This document shows, in pieces, positions 23,907-34,303 of a stretch of 64,000 bases of DNA; position 1 is the first letter of the stretch; every line of letters begins with the position of its first letter. The notes beneath the pieces are model-generated. The model saw nothing but the letters and a program-made list of their open reading frames with translations, made no database searches and was not told the origin of the DNA. Source of the DNA: Tanytarsus gracilentus (Eukaryota; Arthropoda; Insecta; Diptera; Chironomidae); NCBI GenBank assembly GCA_038502055.1, contig JAXRKN010000024.1, positions 372,001 through 436,000 of the forward strand, written 5' to 3'. The position numbers were made by a program, and so were the translations under genes.

Positions 23907-25776
23907 TCAACACCATTTTTTATCATTTTGACATTTTCCTTTGAACCATCTCATTTGAATTTGATTATTTTTCGTCATTTTCTTGATTAATTTTTCATCA
24001 TTGAAGTGATCTTCGAGTGGAAAAACTCTTTCGAAATTTGCCGCATTTTGATGCTCACGAAAAGCTTCACTGAGTTGATAACGAATTTCGGGTGTCATGC
24101 AGGGTTGACACTGTTGGCAGTAAGTTGAGTTGCATTTACTCAGACAATCGTGCTCGATGCATTTTGTGAGTGAAGTCGCGAGATTTTTGTTGTTGGTCAC
24201 AATTTCGTCAGTTGAGTCGAATCTGAATTAAATTTTTTAATTTTTATTAAATTTTTTTCTTCAACTCACCTCGACCAGAATTCATGGTAAGAACCTCCGC
24301 CAATCATCTTCACGACATTGTGAATTAATTGCTCATAAATTAAAGAATTATTTTCATATTTTTTCTCAGCGGGTGTTAAATTTGGACTTAGATTGACTTC
24401 TACCACAAATGGATTCAAATTTTTATCTAAAATTATGTCAAATCTCACGAGTTCGAAGAAATGATGACCTGAGACATTAAATTTTTTCAAAAAATCGTAA
24501 ACATTTGGTTCTGAATTTTTGACGATTTTAGAAATTGCTTCGTCAATTTTTTCCCAAAATTTTTTGACATCAAATTTGAGATTTTTTATGTGATTTTCGA
24601 ACATGATTTTAGATGAGAACGAAAAATTCTTGTAAAGCTTTTTAAACGACGGCATTTCATAAACTGGAATGCTTCCATCTCGTACGACATACTTGTCTCT
24701 GTTATCGGCATCGAACGGATGATATTTTTCACTACAAAATCTCAACAAAACATCGTCACTGTATCGATAAACTCGAATCGGATCAAACGAAGTAATTAAG
24801 ACAAAAACTCCAAAGTCGAAAGCGTGTCCATCGATCAAAAATGGATCGTCCATAAATTCCTGATAAAAAACTTCTTCTTTGTCAACTTCAATGTCTTTCA
24901 CATCAATAATTTTCACGCCTCGATTTTTTACATTTTTTTCTAGTAATTTTTTGTTCGGATTTTCAGAAATAAATTTTTTGAGAAATTTTAAATCTTGCGG
25001 GAGAAGAAACGAAGGCAAAATGAAGTCAAATTTTCTGTTAATTTCATTCATGTAACTTTTACTGACTAAACTTGCGATTCCAGGAAAATGATTCACCTTT
25101 TGATGAGTTCTAAAAGTTTTTTCATGAAGCGGCGCAAAAAGAGAATGGTTCATAAATTTTTTGCGCCATGGCGTTTCGATTGCCCACAAAATGTCCCAAT
25201 CGTCGCCGTTTGATGCGTTCACAAATTCAAAATTCATTCGCTTGAAAACTCGATTGTGGGTTCGAAGTGATGGCACGGTGTCAGTAAAGTTACGAGTGCA
25301 GATCTAAAAAATATTAATTTATTTTTTCAAACTTTAAATAATTCACAATAAGATTTTAAAAATTAATGAGTTTAACAATTTAAAAAAATTAGTACAGAAA
25401 ATTTAGGACTTAATAATTTTAAATTTAAAATGACCATTATTATTAAAATATAAGAATTTTAAATTTAAAGCGACCGTTATTATTAAAATAAATTTGTAAA
25501 ATTTCAAATAAAAATGAAAAATAGAAGGGAAATTTTTTAAATTTAAAAACTTACCGACCAGTATTTAAGTTTTGCTTCATTTGGTTCAGGATTGCTTTTA
25601 AAAGTTGTCGCTTCAAAATTTTCTTCAATTTTTTCTTCCTCTAAAGCATTTTTTCGAGTAATAAATTTTAAAATTATCAAACTCATTCCAAAAGATACAA
25701 AAACAAAAACAATTAAATTAAAATTCAATTTTAATTCTGAAACATTTGAATTTTTATTATTAGTTTTACGTTTCAT
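23907..25776 (-). CDS. TTLL15-like protein, copy E
   Basis: Exons 25776-25555, 25303-24270 and 24222-23907 encode 523 residues. The first exon is diverged (MKRKTNNKNSNVSELKL, membrane segment LIVFVFVSFGMSLIILKF) and lacks the DELMVKAQ stalk. The first intron is longer than in the other copies (about 250 bp). It carries the KDIEVDKEEVFYQEF form of the first block, shared only with copy H, plus SIPVYEMPSF, and a tail ending KKWC. The metal-binding motif reads EVNLSPNLTP, with Leu for Met, which should not remove the key Glu and Asn. Confidence 0.84.
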
Positions 25777-26122
25777 GGTTGTGAGATGTAAAACGAAACT
25801 GAAAATTTGCCTTCGTTGAGAAAATTTGTTGCCAACTGAGTGAGTGAGCTGCCAACTGTTTTCAGCTACCGAATGAATTTTTTTCTTTCGAAGAGCATTT
25901 GAGCAAATAAAATGATGAAATTTAATTTGAATAATTTTATAAAGACATTTTTGTTAAAAAAAAATTTTTTAGTGACTGACAGAGATGGGCAATTACATTG
26001 TAATCGAGCAAAAATTACATTACAAAAATTTAATTCAATTAAATAAATTTTTATACAAAATTCATGAAATTTCCCAAAGTTAAATTAGATTACATGAAAT
26101 TTTTTGTAATTTTGAAATTTTT
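25777..26122. repeat. Spacer E/F with hAT-type terminal repeat
   Basis: From about 25980 the sequence CAGAGATGGGCAATTACA is a typical hAT-type inverted-repeat end. The same end occurs inverted near 28205-28225 and 38103-38122, and again near 41417. The element body here is short and AT-rich, and its partner end is not resolved. Confidence 0.5.
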
Positions 26123-27707
26123 TCAGCAGAATTTTTTATCATTTTGACATTTTCCTTTGAACCATCTCATTTGAATTTGATTATTTTTTGTCATTTTCTT
26201 GATCAACTTTTCATCATTGAAGTGATCTTCGAGTGGAAAAACTCTTTCGAAATTTGCCGCATTTTGATGTTCACGAAAAGCTTCACTGAGTTGATAACGA
26301 ATTTCGGGTGTCATGCAGGGTTGACACTGTTGGCAGTAAGTTGAGTTGCATTTATTAAGACAATCGTGCTCGATGCATTTTGTGAGTGAAGTCGCGAGAT
26401 TTTTGTTGTTGGTCACAATTTCGTCCGTTGAGTCGAATCTGAATTTAATTTTAAATTTTTTGTTAAATTTTTTTCTTCAACTCACCTCGACCAGAATTCA
26501 TGGTAAGAACCTCCGCCAATCATCTTCACGACATTGTGAATTAATTGCTCATAAATTAAAGAATTTTCTTCGTGTTTTTTCTCAGCCGGCGTCAAGTTCG
26601 GGCTCATGTTGACTTCGACCACAAATGGATTCAAATTTTTATCTAAAATTATGTCAAATCTCACGAGTTCGAAGAAGTTATGAGTTGAAAAATTCAATTC
26701 CTCTGCGTACTCAATCACATTATATTCGGCATTTGTCACAATTTTTCCAATTGCGTCGTCGATTTTTTTCCATAATAATTTTACATCAAAACCTTTTGTG
26801 GAAATTAAATTTTCGAACATGATTTTTGATGAAAATAAAAAATTCTTGTAATTTTCTTTGAACGACGGCATTTCAGTGACGTGTTTGCTTCCATCTTTAA
26901 CGACATATTTGTCAGGATTTTTTGGATCGAACGGATGATATTTCTCACTACAAAATCTCAACAGAACATCGTCACTGTATCGATAAACTCGAATTGGATC
27001 AAACGAAGTAATTAAGACATAAACTCCAAAGTCGAAAGCATGTCCATCGATCAAAAATGGATCATCCATAAATTCCTGATAAAAATGTTCTTCTTTAGGT
27101 TTCAAATTTTTCACGTCAATAATTTTCACGCCGCGATTGTAAATATTTTTCTCGAGTAATTTTTTGTGAGGATTTTCTGCGATAAATTTATCAAATTCTT
27201 TTTTTTGTGCGGGAAATTTGAATGACGGCAAATTAAATTTATGTCGACGGTTGAGAAAATTCATGAAATCTTTTGCAGCCAACGCAGAAATATCCGGAAA
27301 ATGATTCACTTTTTGATGCGGCAAAAGTTTTCTATTTTTCAGACAGTTAAAAAGTTTGTTGTCAAAATCCCATGGATATTCGCGAGTCCACAAAATATCC
27401 CAATCGTCAACATTTGATGCAGTCACAAATTCAAAATTCATTCGCTTAAAAACTCGATTGTGGGTACGAAGTGACAGTGCATAGTTGCTGTACTCTTTAA
27501 CAACGATCTTAAAAGAAAGAAAAATTAAAATATTTCAAGTTTTAAAATTTTTAATCTCACCGAAGCAAATTTTAATTTTTTCGTCTCATTTTGTTGACTT
27601 AAAATCCAAAAAATTATCGAAAATATTCCAATTAAACCAGCAAAAATTAAAATATTTTTTGAACTTTTATTCGACTTTAAATTTTTATCTTTTTTTGTGG
27701 CAAACAT
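26123..27707 (-). CDS. TTLL15-like protein, copy F
   Basis: Exons 27707-27561, 27507-26486 and 26438-26123 encode 494 residues, the shortest copy. The first exon is minimal (MFATKKDKNLKSNKSSK, then NILIFAGLIGIFSIIFWIL) and lacks the stalk. Near the start of the TTL domain Asn-Gly-Asp is replaced by Asn-Val-Asp (TASNVDDWDILW). It has NLKPKEEH with SKHVTEMPSF, and KYHPFDPKNPDKYVV like copy C. Tail ends KKFC. The frame is open throughout. Confidence 0.84.
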
Positions 27708-28521
27708 TTCAGTTGAACTTCTTTAAAAAAATTGAAGTAAACTAAAAAAGTAACACTAAAAAATGAGATGAACTATTTTTTATTTACTCAAGTGAATTAA
27801 GAAAAAAATTGTTTCATAATTTATTTTTTTTCTTCTGCAGAGATGGAAAATTACAAAAAATATAATTTAATTTTGTTTTATAATGTTTTAATTATAATTA
27901 AAATTTCAAGTAGGAAAATTTGTCAGTTAAGAAAGTAAAAAGAACAAAAGTAAAGAAGAAGATTTTTAATTTTTAAAAATACGTTACAAAGATTTGCATA
28001 GAAAATTAATGGGCTTTTCGTAACGTATCTTTAAAATTTAAACTTTATCTGGAAGTGAAATTTGAATTAAAAAATACGTTGACTTCTTCCCTACTTGGTA
28101 ATTAAGTTTTTATAATATAAAAATTGCTATTTAATTATTTAAATACTAAAATTACTAATTACTAAAAATATAAAAATTTCTAGTGAAAATGTAATTTTTG
28201 CCTTGAATTTCATGGAATTGCCCATCTCTGGTGTTTTGAGGTGTAAAAAATTTAGAAACAAATTAAATTTTATAAAACAAAAATAAAATGATTGAATTTT
28301 CACAAAAAATAATAAAAAATATTATTTAATTCAAATTTTCAACAAAAAAAATTATAAAAAAATAAAACTCAAAATTTTATTTTCAAGGGAAAGACTAGAA
28401 ATGAAAATTGAGGACAAACTCTAAATAATAAAATTTATTTTTATCGCTCCATTTTTGTACATCTGTCAGTGTTTAATTAAGGCTAAAATAATTTTAGTCA
28501 TCTTCTTCCATTCAAGTGATA
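27708..28521. repeat. Divergent spacer F/G with MITE (about 27907-28098)
   Basis: The spacer holds a ~190-bp element bounded by CAAGTAGGAAAATTTGTCAG and, inverted, CTTCCCTACTTGG. It contains TACGTTAC and GTAACGTA palindrome arms. A hAT-type end (AATTGCCCATCTCTG) lies near 28210. The rest is AT-rich and should include the promoters of copies F and G. Confidence 0.55.
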
Positions 28522-30193
28522 ATGAGTTTGAAAAATGAAAAATTAAAACAGAAAATTGAATTAAAACCTGAAAAATTTAATTTAAAAAATTCTTTAATTA
28601 TTTTTGGAATTTTTGTTGGAATTTTTTCAATAATTTTTTTAATTATTGAACAAAATCAAAATTTGGAAAATGCTGAAAAAGTGACGATGGATGAGTTGAT
28701 GGTAAAAGCTCAACAAAAAACTCCAGAAAAATTAAAATTTTGGTCGGTGAGTGAAAAATTTTTTAAAATTATTTTAAAAAATTTATTAATTTATTATTTC
28801 TAAGGTTTGTCTTGAAAATTTCAGTGACTACGCACCGTCACTCCGAACCCACAATCGAGTTTTCAAGCGAATGAATTTTGAATTTGTGAACGCATCAAAT
28901 GGCGACGATTGGGATATTTTGTGGGCAATCGAAACGCCATGGAGTGAGGATGATCCACTTTTTTGTGATTTTAGAGAGAAAAAAATTTTAATTCACCAAA
29001 AAGTAAATCATTTCCCTGGCATAAATCGATTGGTTGTTAAAAGCGATATGAATCGAATGAACCGTGGAAACTTTTATGCACTGCCATATTTTAATTTACC
29101 CGAAGATCAAGAAGAATTCGATAAATTTATTGCTGAAAATCCGAGTAAGAAAATTCTTGAGAAAAATTTTTACAATCGTGGCGTGAAAATTATTGACGTG
29201 AAAAATTTGAAACCTAAAGAAGAACATTTTTATCAGGAATTTATGGACGATCCATTTTTGATCGATGGACATGCTTTCGACTTTGGAGTTTATGTCTTAA
29301 TTACTTCGTTTGATCCGATTCGAGTTTATCGATACAGTGACGATGTTTTGTTGAGATTTTGTAGTGAAAAATATCATCCGTTCGATGCCGATAACAGAGA
29401 CAAATATGTCGTACGAGGCGGAAGCAAACACGTCACTGAAATGCCGTCATTTCAAGAAATTTATGCAAATTTTTCGTTCTCACCAAAAATCATGTTCGAA
29501 AATTTAATTTCTACAAAAGGTTTTGATGTAAAATTATTTTGGAAAAAAATCGACGACGCAATTGGAAAAATTGTCATTAACTCAGAAGAAAAAGTGCAGA
29601 TAAGATTGAAAAGTTTTAATGTATCTGGCCATCACTTATTTGAACTTGTTCGGTTTGACATAATTTTAGATAAAAACTTGAATCCATTTGTGGTCGAAGT
29701 CAACATGAGCCCGAATTTAACTCCGGCTGCAAATAAATATGAAAAAAATTCTTTGATTTATGAGCAATTAATTCACAATGTCGTGAAAATGATCGGCGGA
29801 GGTTCTTACCATGAATTCTGGTCGAGGTGAGTTGAAGAAATAAAATTAGAAAAATTTAATTTAAAAATTTAATTCAGATTCGACTCAACGGACGAAATTG
29901 TGACCAACAACAAAAATCTCGCGACTTCACTCACAAAATGCATCGAGCACGATTGTCTTAATAAATGCAACACAACTTACTGTCAACAGTGTCAACCCTG
30001 CATGACACCCGAAATTCGTTATCAACTCAGTGAAGCTTTTCGTGAGCATCAAAATGCGGCAAATTTCGAAAGAGTTTTTCCACTCGAAGATCACTTCAAT
30101 GATGAAAAGTTGATCAAGAAAATGACCAAAAATAATCAAATTCAAATGAGATGGTTCAAAGGAAAATGTCAAAATGATAAAAAATGGTGTTGA
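28522..30193 (+). CDS. TTLL15-like protein, copy G
   Basis: Exons 28522-28746, 28805-29826 and 29878-30193 encode 520 residues. The first exon keeps the membrane segment (SLIIFGIFVGIFSIIFLII) and the EKVTMDELMVKAQQK stalk. Block types are NLKPKEEH and SKHVTEMPSF, tail KKWC with CNTTYC. The 3' half and flank are the inverted counterpart of copy D, although the N-terminal half is closer to copy B (EDDPLFCDFREKKI). This is a mosaic. HHLFELVRFD replaces the usual HHFFELVRFD. Confidence 0.85.
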
Positions 30194-30388
30194 ATTTTTT
30201 TTGTAAAGTTTTAATAAAAAATGGTGTTGAGTAAACTTAAAAAATTCAAAATTTGTGTGAACATAAAAATGTATTTGAAATCCTAAAACAATTAAACAAA
30301 TAAAACTTTTTTTAAATAATTTTTTTTTATTCAAACATTTTCAGACTTACAAGGTCGAAACTAAATTTTTTATGTGTTCAAGTTTTCT
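30194..30388. repeat. Spacer G/H, second arm of the inverted duplication
   Basis: Nearly the exact reverse complement of 21494-21680, so copy G corresponds to D and copy H to C at their 3' ends. A short internal repeat (AAAATGGTGTTGA twice) lies at the copy G side. Confidence 0.8.
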
Positions 30389-32055
30389 TCAGCAGAATTT
30401 TTTATCATTTTGACATTTTCCTTTGAACCATCTCATTTGAATTTGATTATTTTTCGTCATTTTCTTGATCAACTTTTCATCATTGAAGTGATCTTCGAGT
30501 GGAAAAACTCTTTCGAAATTTGCCGCATTTTGATGCTCACGAAAAGCTTCACTGAGTTGATAACGAATTTCGGGTGTCATGCAGGGTTGACACTGTTGGC
30601 AGTAAGTTGAGTTGCATTTACTCAGACAATCGTGCTCGATGCATTTTGTGAGTGAAGTCGCGAGATTTTTGTTGTTCGTCACAATTTCGTCAGTTGAGTC
30701 GAATCTGAATTAAATTTTTTAATTTTTATTAAATTTTTTTCTTCAACTCACCTCGACCAGAATTCATGGTAAGAACCTCCGCCAATCATCTTCACGACAT
30801 TGTGAATCAATTGCTCATAAATCAAAGAATTTTTTTCATATTTTTTAGCTGCCGGAGTTAAGTTCGGGCTCATGTTGACTTCAACCACAAATGGATTTAA
30901 ATTTTTATCTAAAATTATATCAAATCTCACGAGTTCAAAAAAGTGTTGATTCGAGAAAGTTAAATTTGTCAGCGACTTTATGACTTTTTTCTCTGCATTT
31001 ACTGCAATTTGTGCGATCGCTTTATCGATTCGAGCCCAAAATTTTTCCACGTTAAATTTGAGATTTTTTATGTGATTTTCGAACATGATTTTAGATGAGA
31101 ATGAAAAATTCTTGTAAAGCTTTTTAAACGACGGCATTTCATAGACTGGAATGCTTCCATCACGCACGACATATTTGTTTCTGTTATCGGCATCGAACGG
31201 ATGATATTTCTCACTACAAAATCTCAACAGAACATCGTCACTGTATCGATAAACTCGAATTGGATCAAACGAAGTAATTAAGACAAAAACTCCAAAGTCG
31301 AAAGCGTGTCCATCGATCAAAAACGGATCGTCCATAAATTCCTGATAAAAAACTTCTTCTTTATCAACTTCAATGTCTTTCACGTCAATAATTTTCACAC
31401 CACGATTGTAAATATTTTTCTCTAGTAATTTTTTGTGCGGATTTTCAGCGATAAATTTATCAAATTCTTCTTTGTCTTCGGGCAACTCAAAAGATGGCAA
31501 AACAAAGTTAAAATTCCGATTAATGAAGCTCATGTAACTTTTACTAACTACCGCAGAAATTCCAGGAAAATGATTCACTTTTTGGTGTTGCAAAAGTTTT
31601 TTATCTTTAACGTCACAAAAAAGTGGATCAAAAGCTTCGGCACTAAAAGGTGATTCGAGTGCCCACAAAATATCCCAATCGTCGCCATTTGATGCGTTCA
31701 CAAATTCAAAATTCATTCGCTTAAAAACTCGATTGTGGGTTCGAAGTGACGAAGCATAGTCACTGAATTCCATTAAAGAAATCTAAAAAAATTTAAATTT
31801 TTGAAAATATTTTATAAAATTAATTTTTTCACTCACCGACCAAAGTTTTAATTTTTCATAATTTTCTGGCATTTTTTGTGGCGCTTTCGTCACTTTTTCA
31901 GCATTTTTCTCAATTTCAATTTTTTGATTTTGACGAAAAGCGAAAAAAATTATTGAAAAAATTCCAACAAAGATTCCAAAAATAATTAAAGAATTTTTTA
32001 AATAATATTTTTGAGATTTTTCTTCAATTTTATATATTCTATCTTTTAAATTCAT
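30389..32055 (-). CDS. TTLL15-like protein, copy H
   Basis: Exons 32055-31837, 31782-30752 and 30704-30389 encode 521 residues. The ATG at 32055 is used because the frame upstream has only non-ATG codons. The stalk is shortened (EKVTKAPQKMPEN, missing MDELMVKAQ). It carries KDIEVDKEEVFYQEF as in copy E, SIPVYEMPSF, and a Cys-rich tail identical in sequence to copy C (KKFC). The variable stretch reads KVIKSLTNLTFSNQ before HFFELVRFD. No disabling lesion is seen. Confidence 0.85.
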
Positions 32056-32410
32056 TTTAAATACTTTCAATGTTTCTCGTGAACTTTCAGCGACTAAAAG
32101 TTATTTTTAAATAGTTTCAAGTTGAAAACAAAAAACCAGCGAGAAAAATTCTGATAAAAAAATTAACTTCACTTTTTTATGATAGAAAAATTATAAAATT
32201 TGAAAATTAACAAAATTCTCTCTGGGTTTGTTTACTCAATTGGCATCCAGAAGAGTTTTAATGACTGAAAATAAAAATAAAAAATAAAAATAAAATTTTT
32301 TCCTTCAAACTTTATTCACAAACATTTTTCAATCTAATTTTTCCTTCTTTAAACTCAAATCGCGCATTTTAATTCTAATTTTTAGTTGAAAGTGCAAAAA
32401 TCTTAAATTT
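32056..32410. other. Spacer between copy H and the repeat-protein gene
   Basis: AT-rich DNA with a short AAAATAAAAAT run near 32270. Nothing else is seen. Confidence 0.35.
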
Positions 32411-32857
32411 TTATTGTGGAGCGAGAGTTTGTTGATTTTCTGATAAAGATTTAATTAACAATGAAGAAGATTGTGCGGTTGGCATTTCACTGCGGCTGTC
32501 TGGTGGTGGTGGAGGAATTTCACTGTCAGAGGGCGATGGTGACTCTTCAGGTGAAGGTTCAGGTGAAGGTTCAGGTGAAGGCTCTGGTGAAGGCTCTGGA
32601 CTTGGTTCAGGACTAGGTTCAGGTGAAGGCTCTGGACTTGGTTCGGGACTAGGTTCAGGTGAAGGCTCTGGACTTGGTTCAGGACTAGGTTCAGGTGAAG
32701 GCTCTGGACTTGGTTCAGGACTAGGTTCAGGTGTAGGTTCAGGACTTGGCTCCAATGATGATGGCGGCAAAATGCTCGGTGGTGTGTAACTTGGACTGCC
32801 AGCGAACACAAATGCAATTGACAAAACCAAACCAGCAAACAAAACTAAATTTTTCAT
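32411..32857 (-). CDS. Secreted Pro-Ser-Pro-Glu repeat protein
   Basis: A single-exon frame of 148 residues starts with a clear signal peptide (KNLVLFAGLVLSIAFVFAG). About 75 residues of PEPS repeats follow, then SPSPSDSEIPPPPPDSR and a short non-repetitive tail ending LAPQ. The product should be an extended, acidic, secreted or mucin-like protein, and the Ser residues could carry O-glycans. A TATA box and TCAGT initiator lie 52-86 bases upstream of the ATG. No family is recognised. The repeat is also a DNA-level minisatellite, so allele length probably varies. Confidence 0.72.
   Translation of the reverse strand: MKNLVLFAGLVLSIAFVFAGSPSYTPPSILPPSSLEPSPEPTPEPSPEPSPEPSPEPSPEPSPEPSPEPSPEPSPEPSPEPSPEPSPEPSPEPSPEPSPEPSPEESPSPSDSEIPPPPPDSRSEMPTAQSSSLLIKSLSENQQTLAPQ
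32545..32745. repeat. Coding minisatellite (PEPS units)
   Basis: Tandem 12-base units of the type GGTTCAGGTGAA / GGCTCTGGACTT / GGTTCAGGACTA, organised in a higher-order ~48-base pattern. They encode the PSPEP repeat on the minus strand. Confidence 0.8.
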
Positions 32858-34303
32858 TTTAATTTTTTTCTTAATTTAAACTCAAGACAGTTCAACTAAT
32901 TGGAACTTACTGATTGATTTGGTTCAATTAAATTGCTTTTATAGGTAAAAAAATTTAATTGAAGGAAATAAAATCGTGAAAAAATCGTGATTTATTTTAC
33001 TTAAATCGTGAAGCAGTTCCTGGATTGAGTTCTGATTAAATTTACACGAGCTGGAGGAATTAAAAGTTTTGTTTAATTTAGTCGTGATTTAATTTAAAGA
33101 AAGTGAAATTTTTTGCTAGTTTATTTTTTAATTTATTATAAAAAAAATTTAATTTTATATTTAAATTTAATTTATATTTAAAAAAATCTTTTTTAATTCT
33201 TAATCTGATTAAAATTATTAAAAAAATTAAAATTTCAATACTTACATGTCGATAAAAAAGTTTTTGTTGCCAAGTTTCAACCCTCAAAAGTATGCAAAAG
33301 GCTTTTTGAGAAAATTTGAGCATCTTTTAAATGTTCATAAAACAAAACAGCCAAAATGAATCGCAAAAGTGGATTTAAAACTTTTTATCAAGCTGATTAC
33401 AAAATTAAAGCTTTAGGCCTGAAAGAGAAAATCTGAAATATTTTTAAAAAATTGTAAAAACTTACATTGTGAGTCTCGCATGGAAACTGAAAAAAAAATA
33501 ATTAAAAAATGATTTTTTTAAATTTAATATTTATTAGTTTTGTGTATATTTTCACATCATTCATATTTAACGAATACTTTCATATTCTGATTTGATTTCA
33601 TTTAAGATCTTACAATCTTTTATTTCACATATTAAAATGTTATTAATTCTAGCAATTCTTCAAGTCTCCATTCCATTCATTAGCCTCATAGCAATAATCG
33701 TGGCGTTTCAATTTTTAATCTCATATGATTTTAGGATTTTTTGTCCATTTTCTAAAATCCCCAAAAAAAAAATTCTAAAACTATTAAATGAGAGGAAATC
33801 GATTTAAATCCTGACATTAGTTTTTCTTTCAATCTTATTGAGCACTTTTCATGTGTTATGTCTGCTATGTCTGTTATCTGTTATGTATATAAAAAGTTAT
33901 ATTTACAAAAAAATAAGTCTTGATTAAAGTTTATCAATTTTTGTCTAAGGGGGTCCACAACTTCCATATAAAATTTATATGTAAACAAAATTTTCCTTTT
34001 CCACACTCTGGTGGAATTTCCCATATGTATTGTAATTTAAAATATACATTTCATACAAATTTATATAAGAGTTCTTTTTTGTCTGTTCCATGTAAAAAAT
34101 AAAAATAACACTCCCTTAATTTTAAAATTTTTTCAAATTTATACTTACTTGTTTTGAAAAAATCCATCATTTAGATTTTTTAGTGCATTCAACGGGTAAT
34201 TTTCATTACCCTTTATCCTAATAGTTCGTTTTCTTAATATTTAATTTAATTTAATGTGATGATTTCTTTTGTGTGGCACACTTTTTTTAAATTATTTTTA
34301 AGC
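32858..34303. other. Intergenic region, probably mostly flanks and 3' UTR
   Basis: AT-rich DNA between the PEPS gene promoter and the 3' end of the zinc-finger/SR-type gene. A 56-codon ATG frame at 33637-33807 has a hydrophobic start (LLILAILQV), but nothing else supports it. No repeat family is obvious. Confidence 0.35.
32909..32943 (-). promoter_or_regulatory. TATA box and initiator of the PEPS-repeat gene
   Basis: On the minus strand TATAAAAG (32943-32936) is followed about 32 bases later by TCAGT (32913-32909), the arthropod initiator. Transcription should start near 32911. Confidence 0.65.

Noticed and set aside
32545..32745. CRISPR-like array
   Set aside because: The units are contiguous 12-base coding repeats with no unique spacers, in an insect genome.
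33637..33807. 56-codon frame with a hydrophobic start, possible microprotein
   Set aside because: Its composition matches the AT-rich background and no promoter, island or conservation signal marks it out, unlike the frame at 4956.
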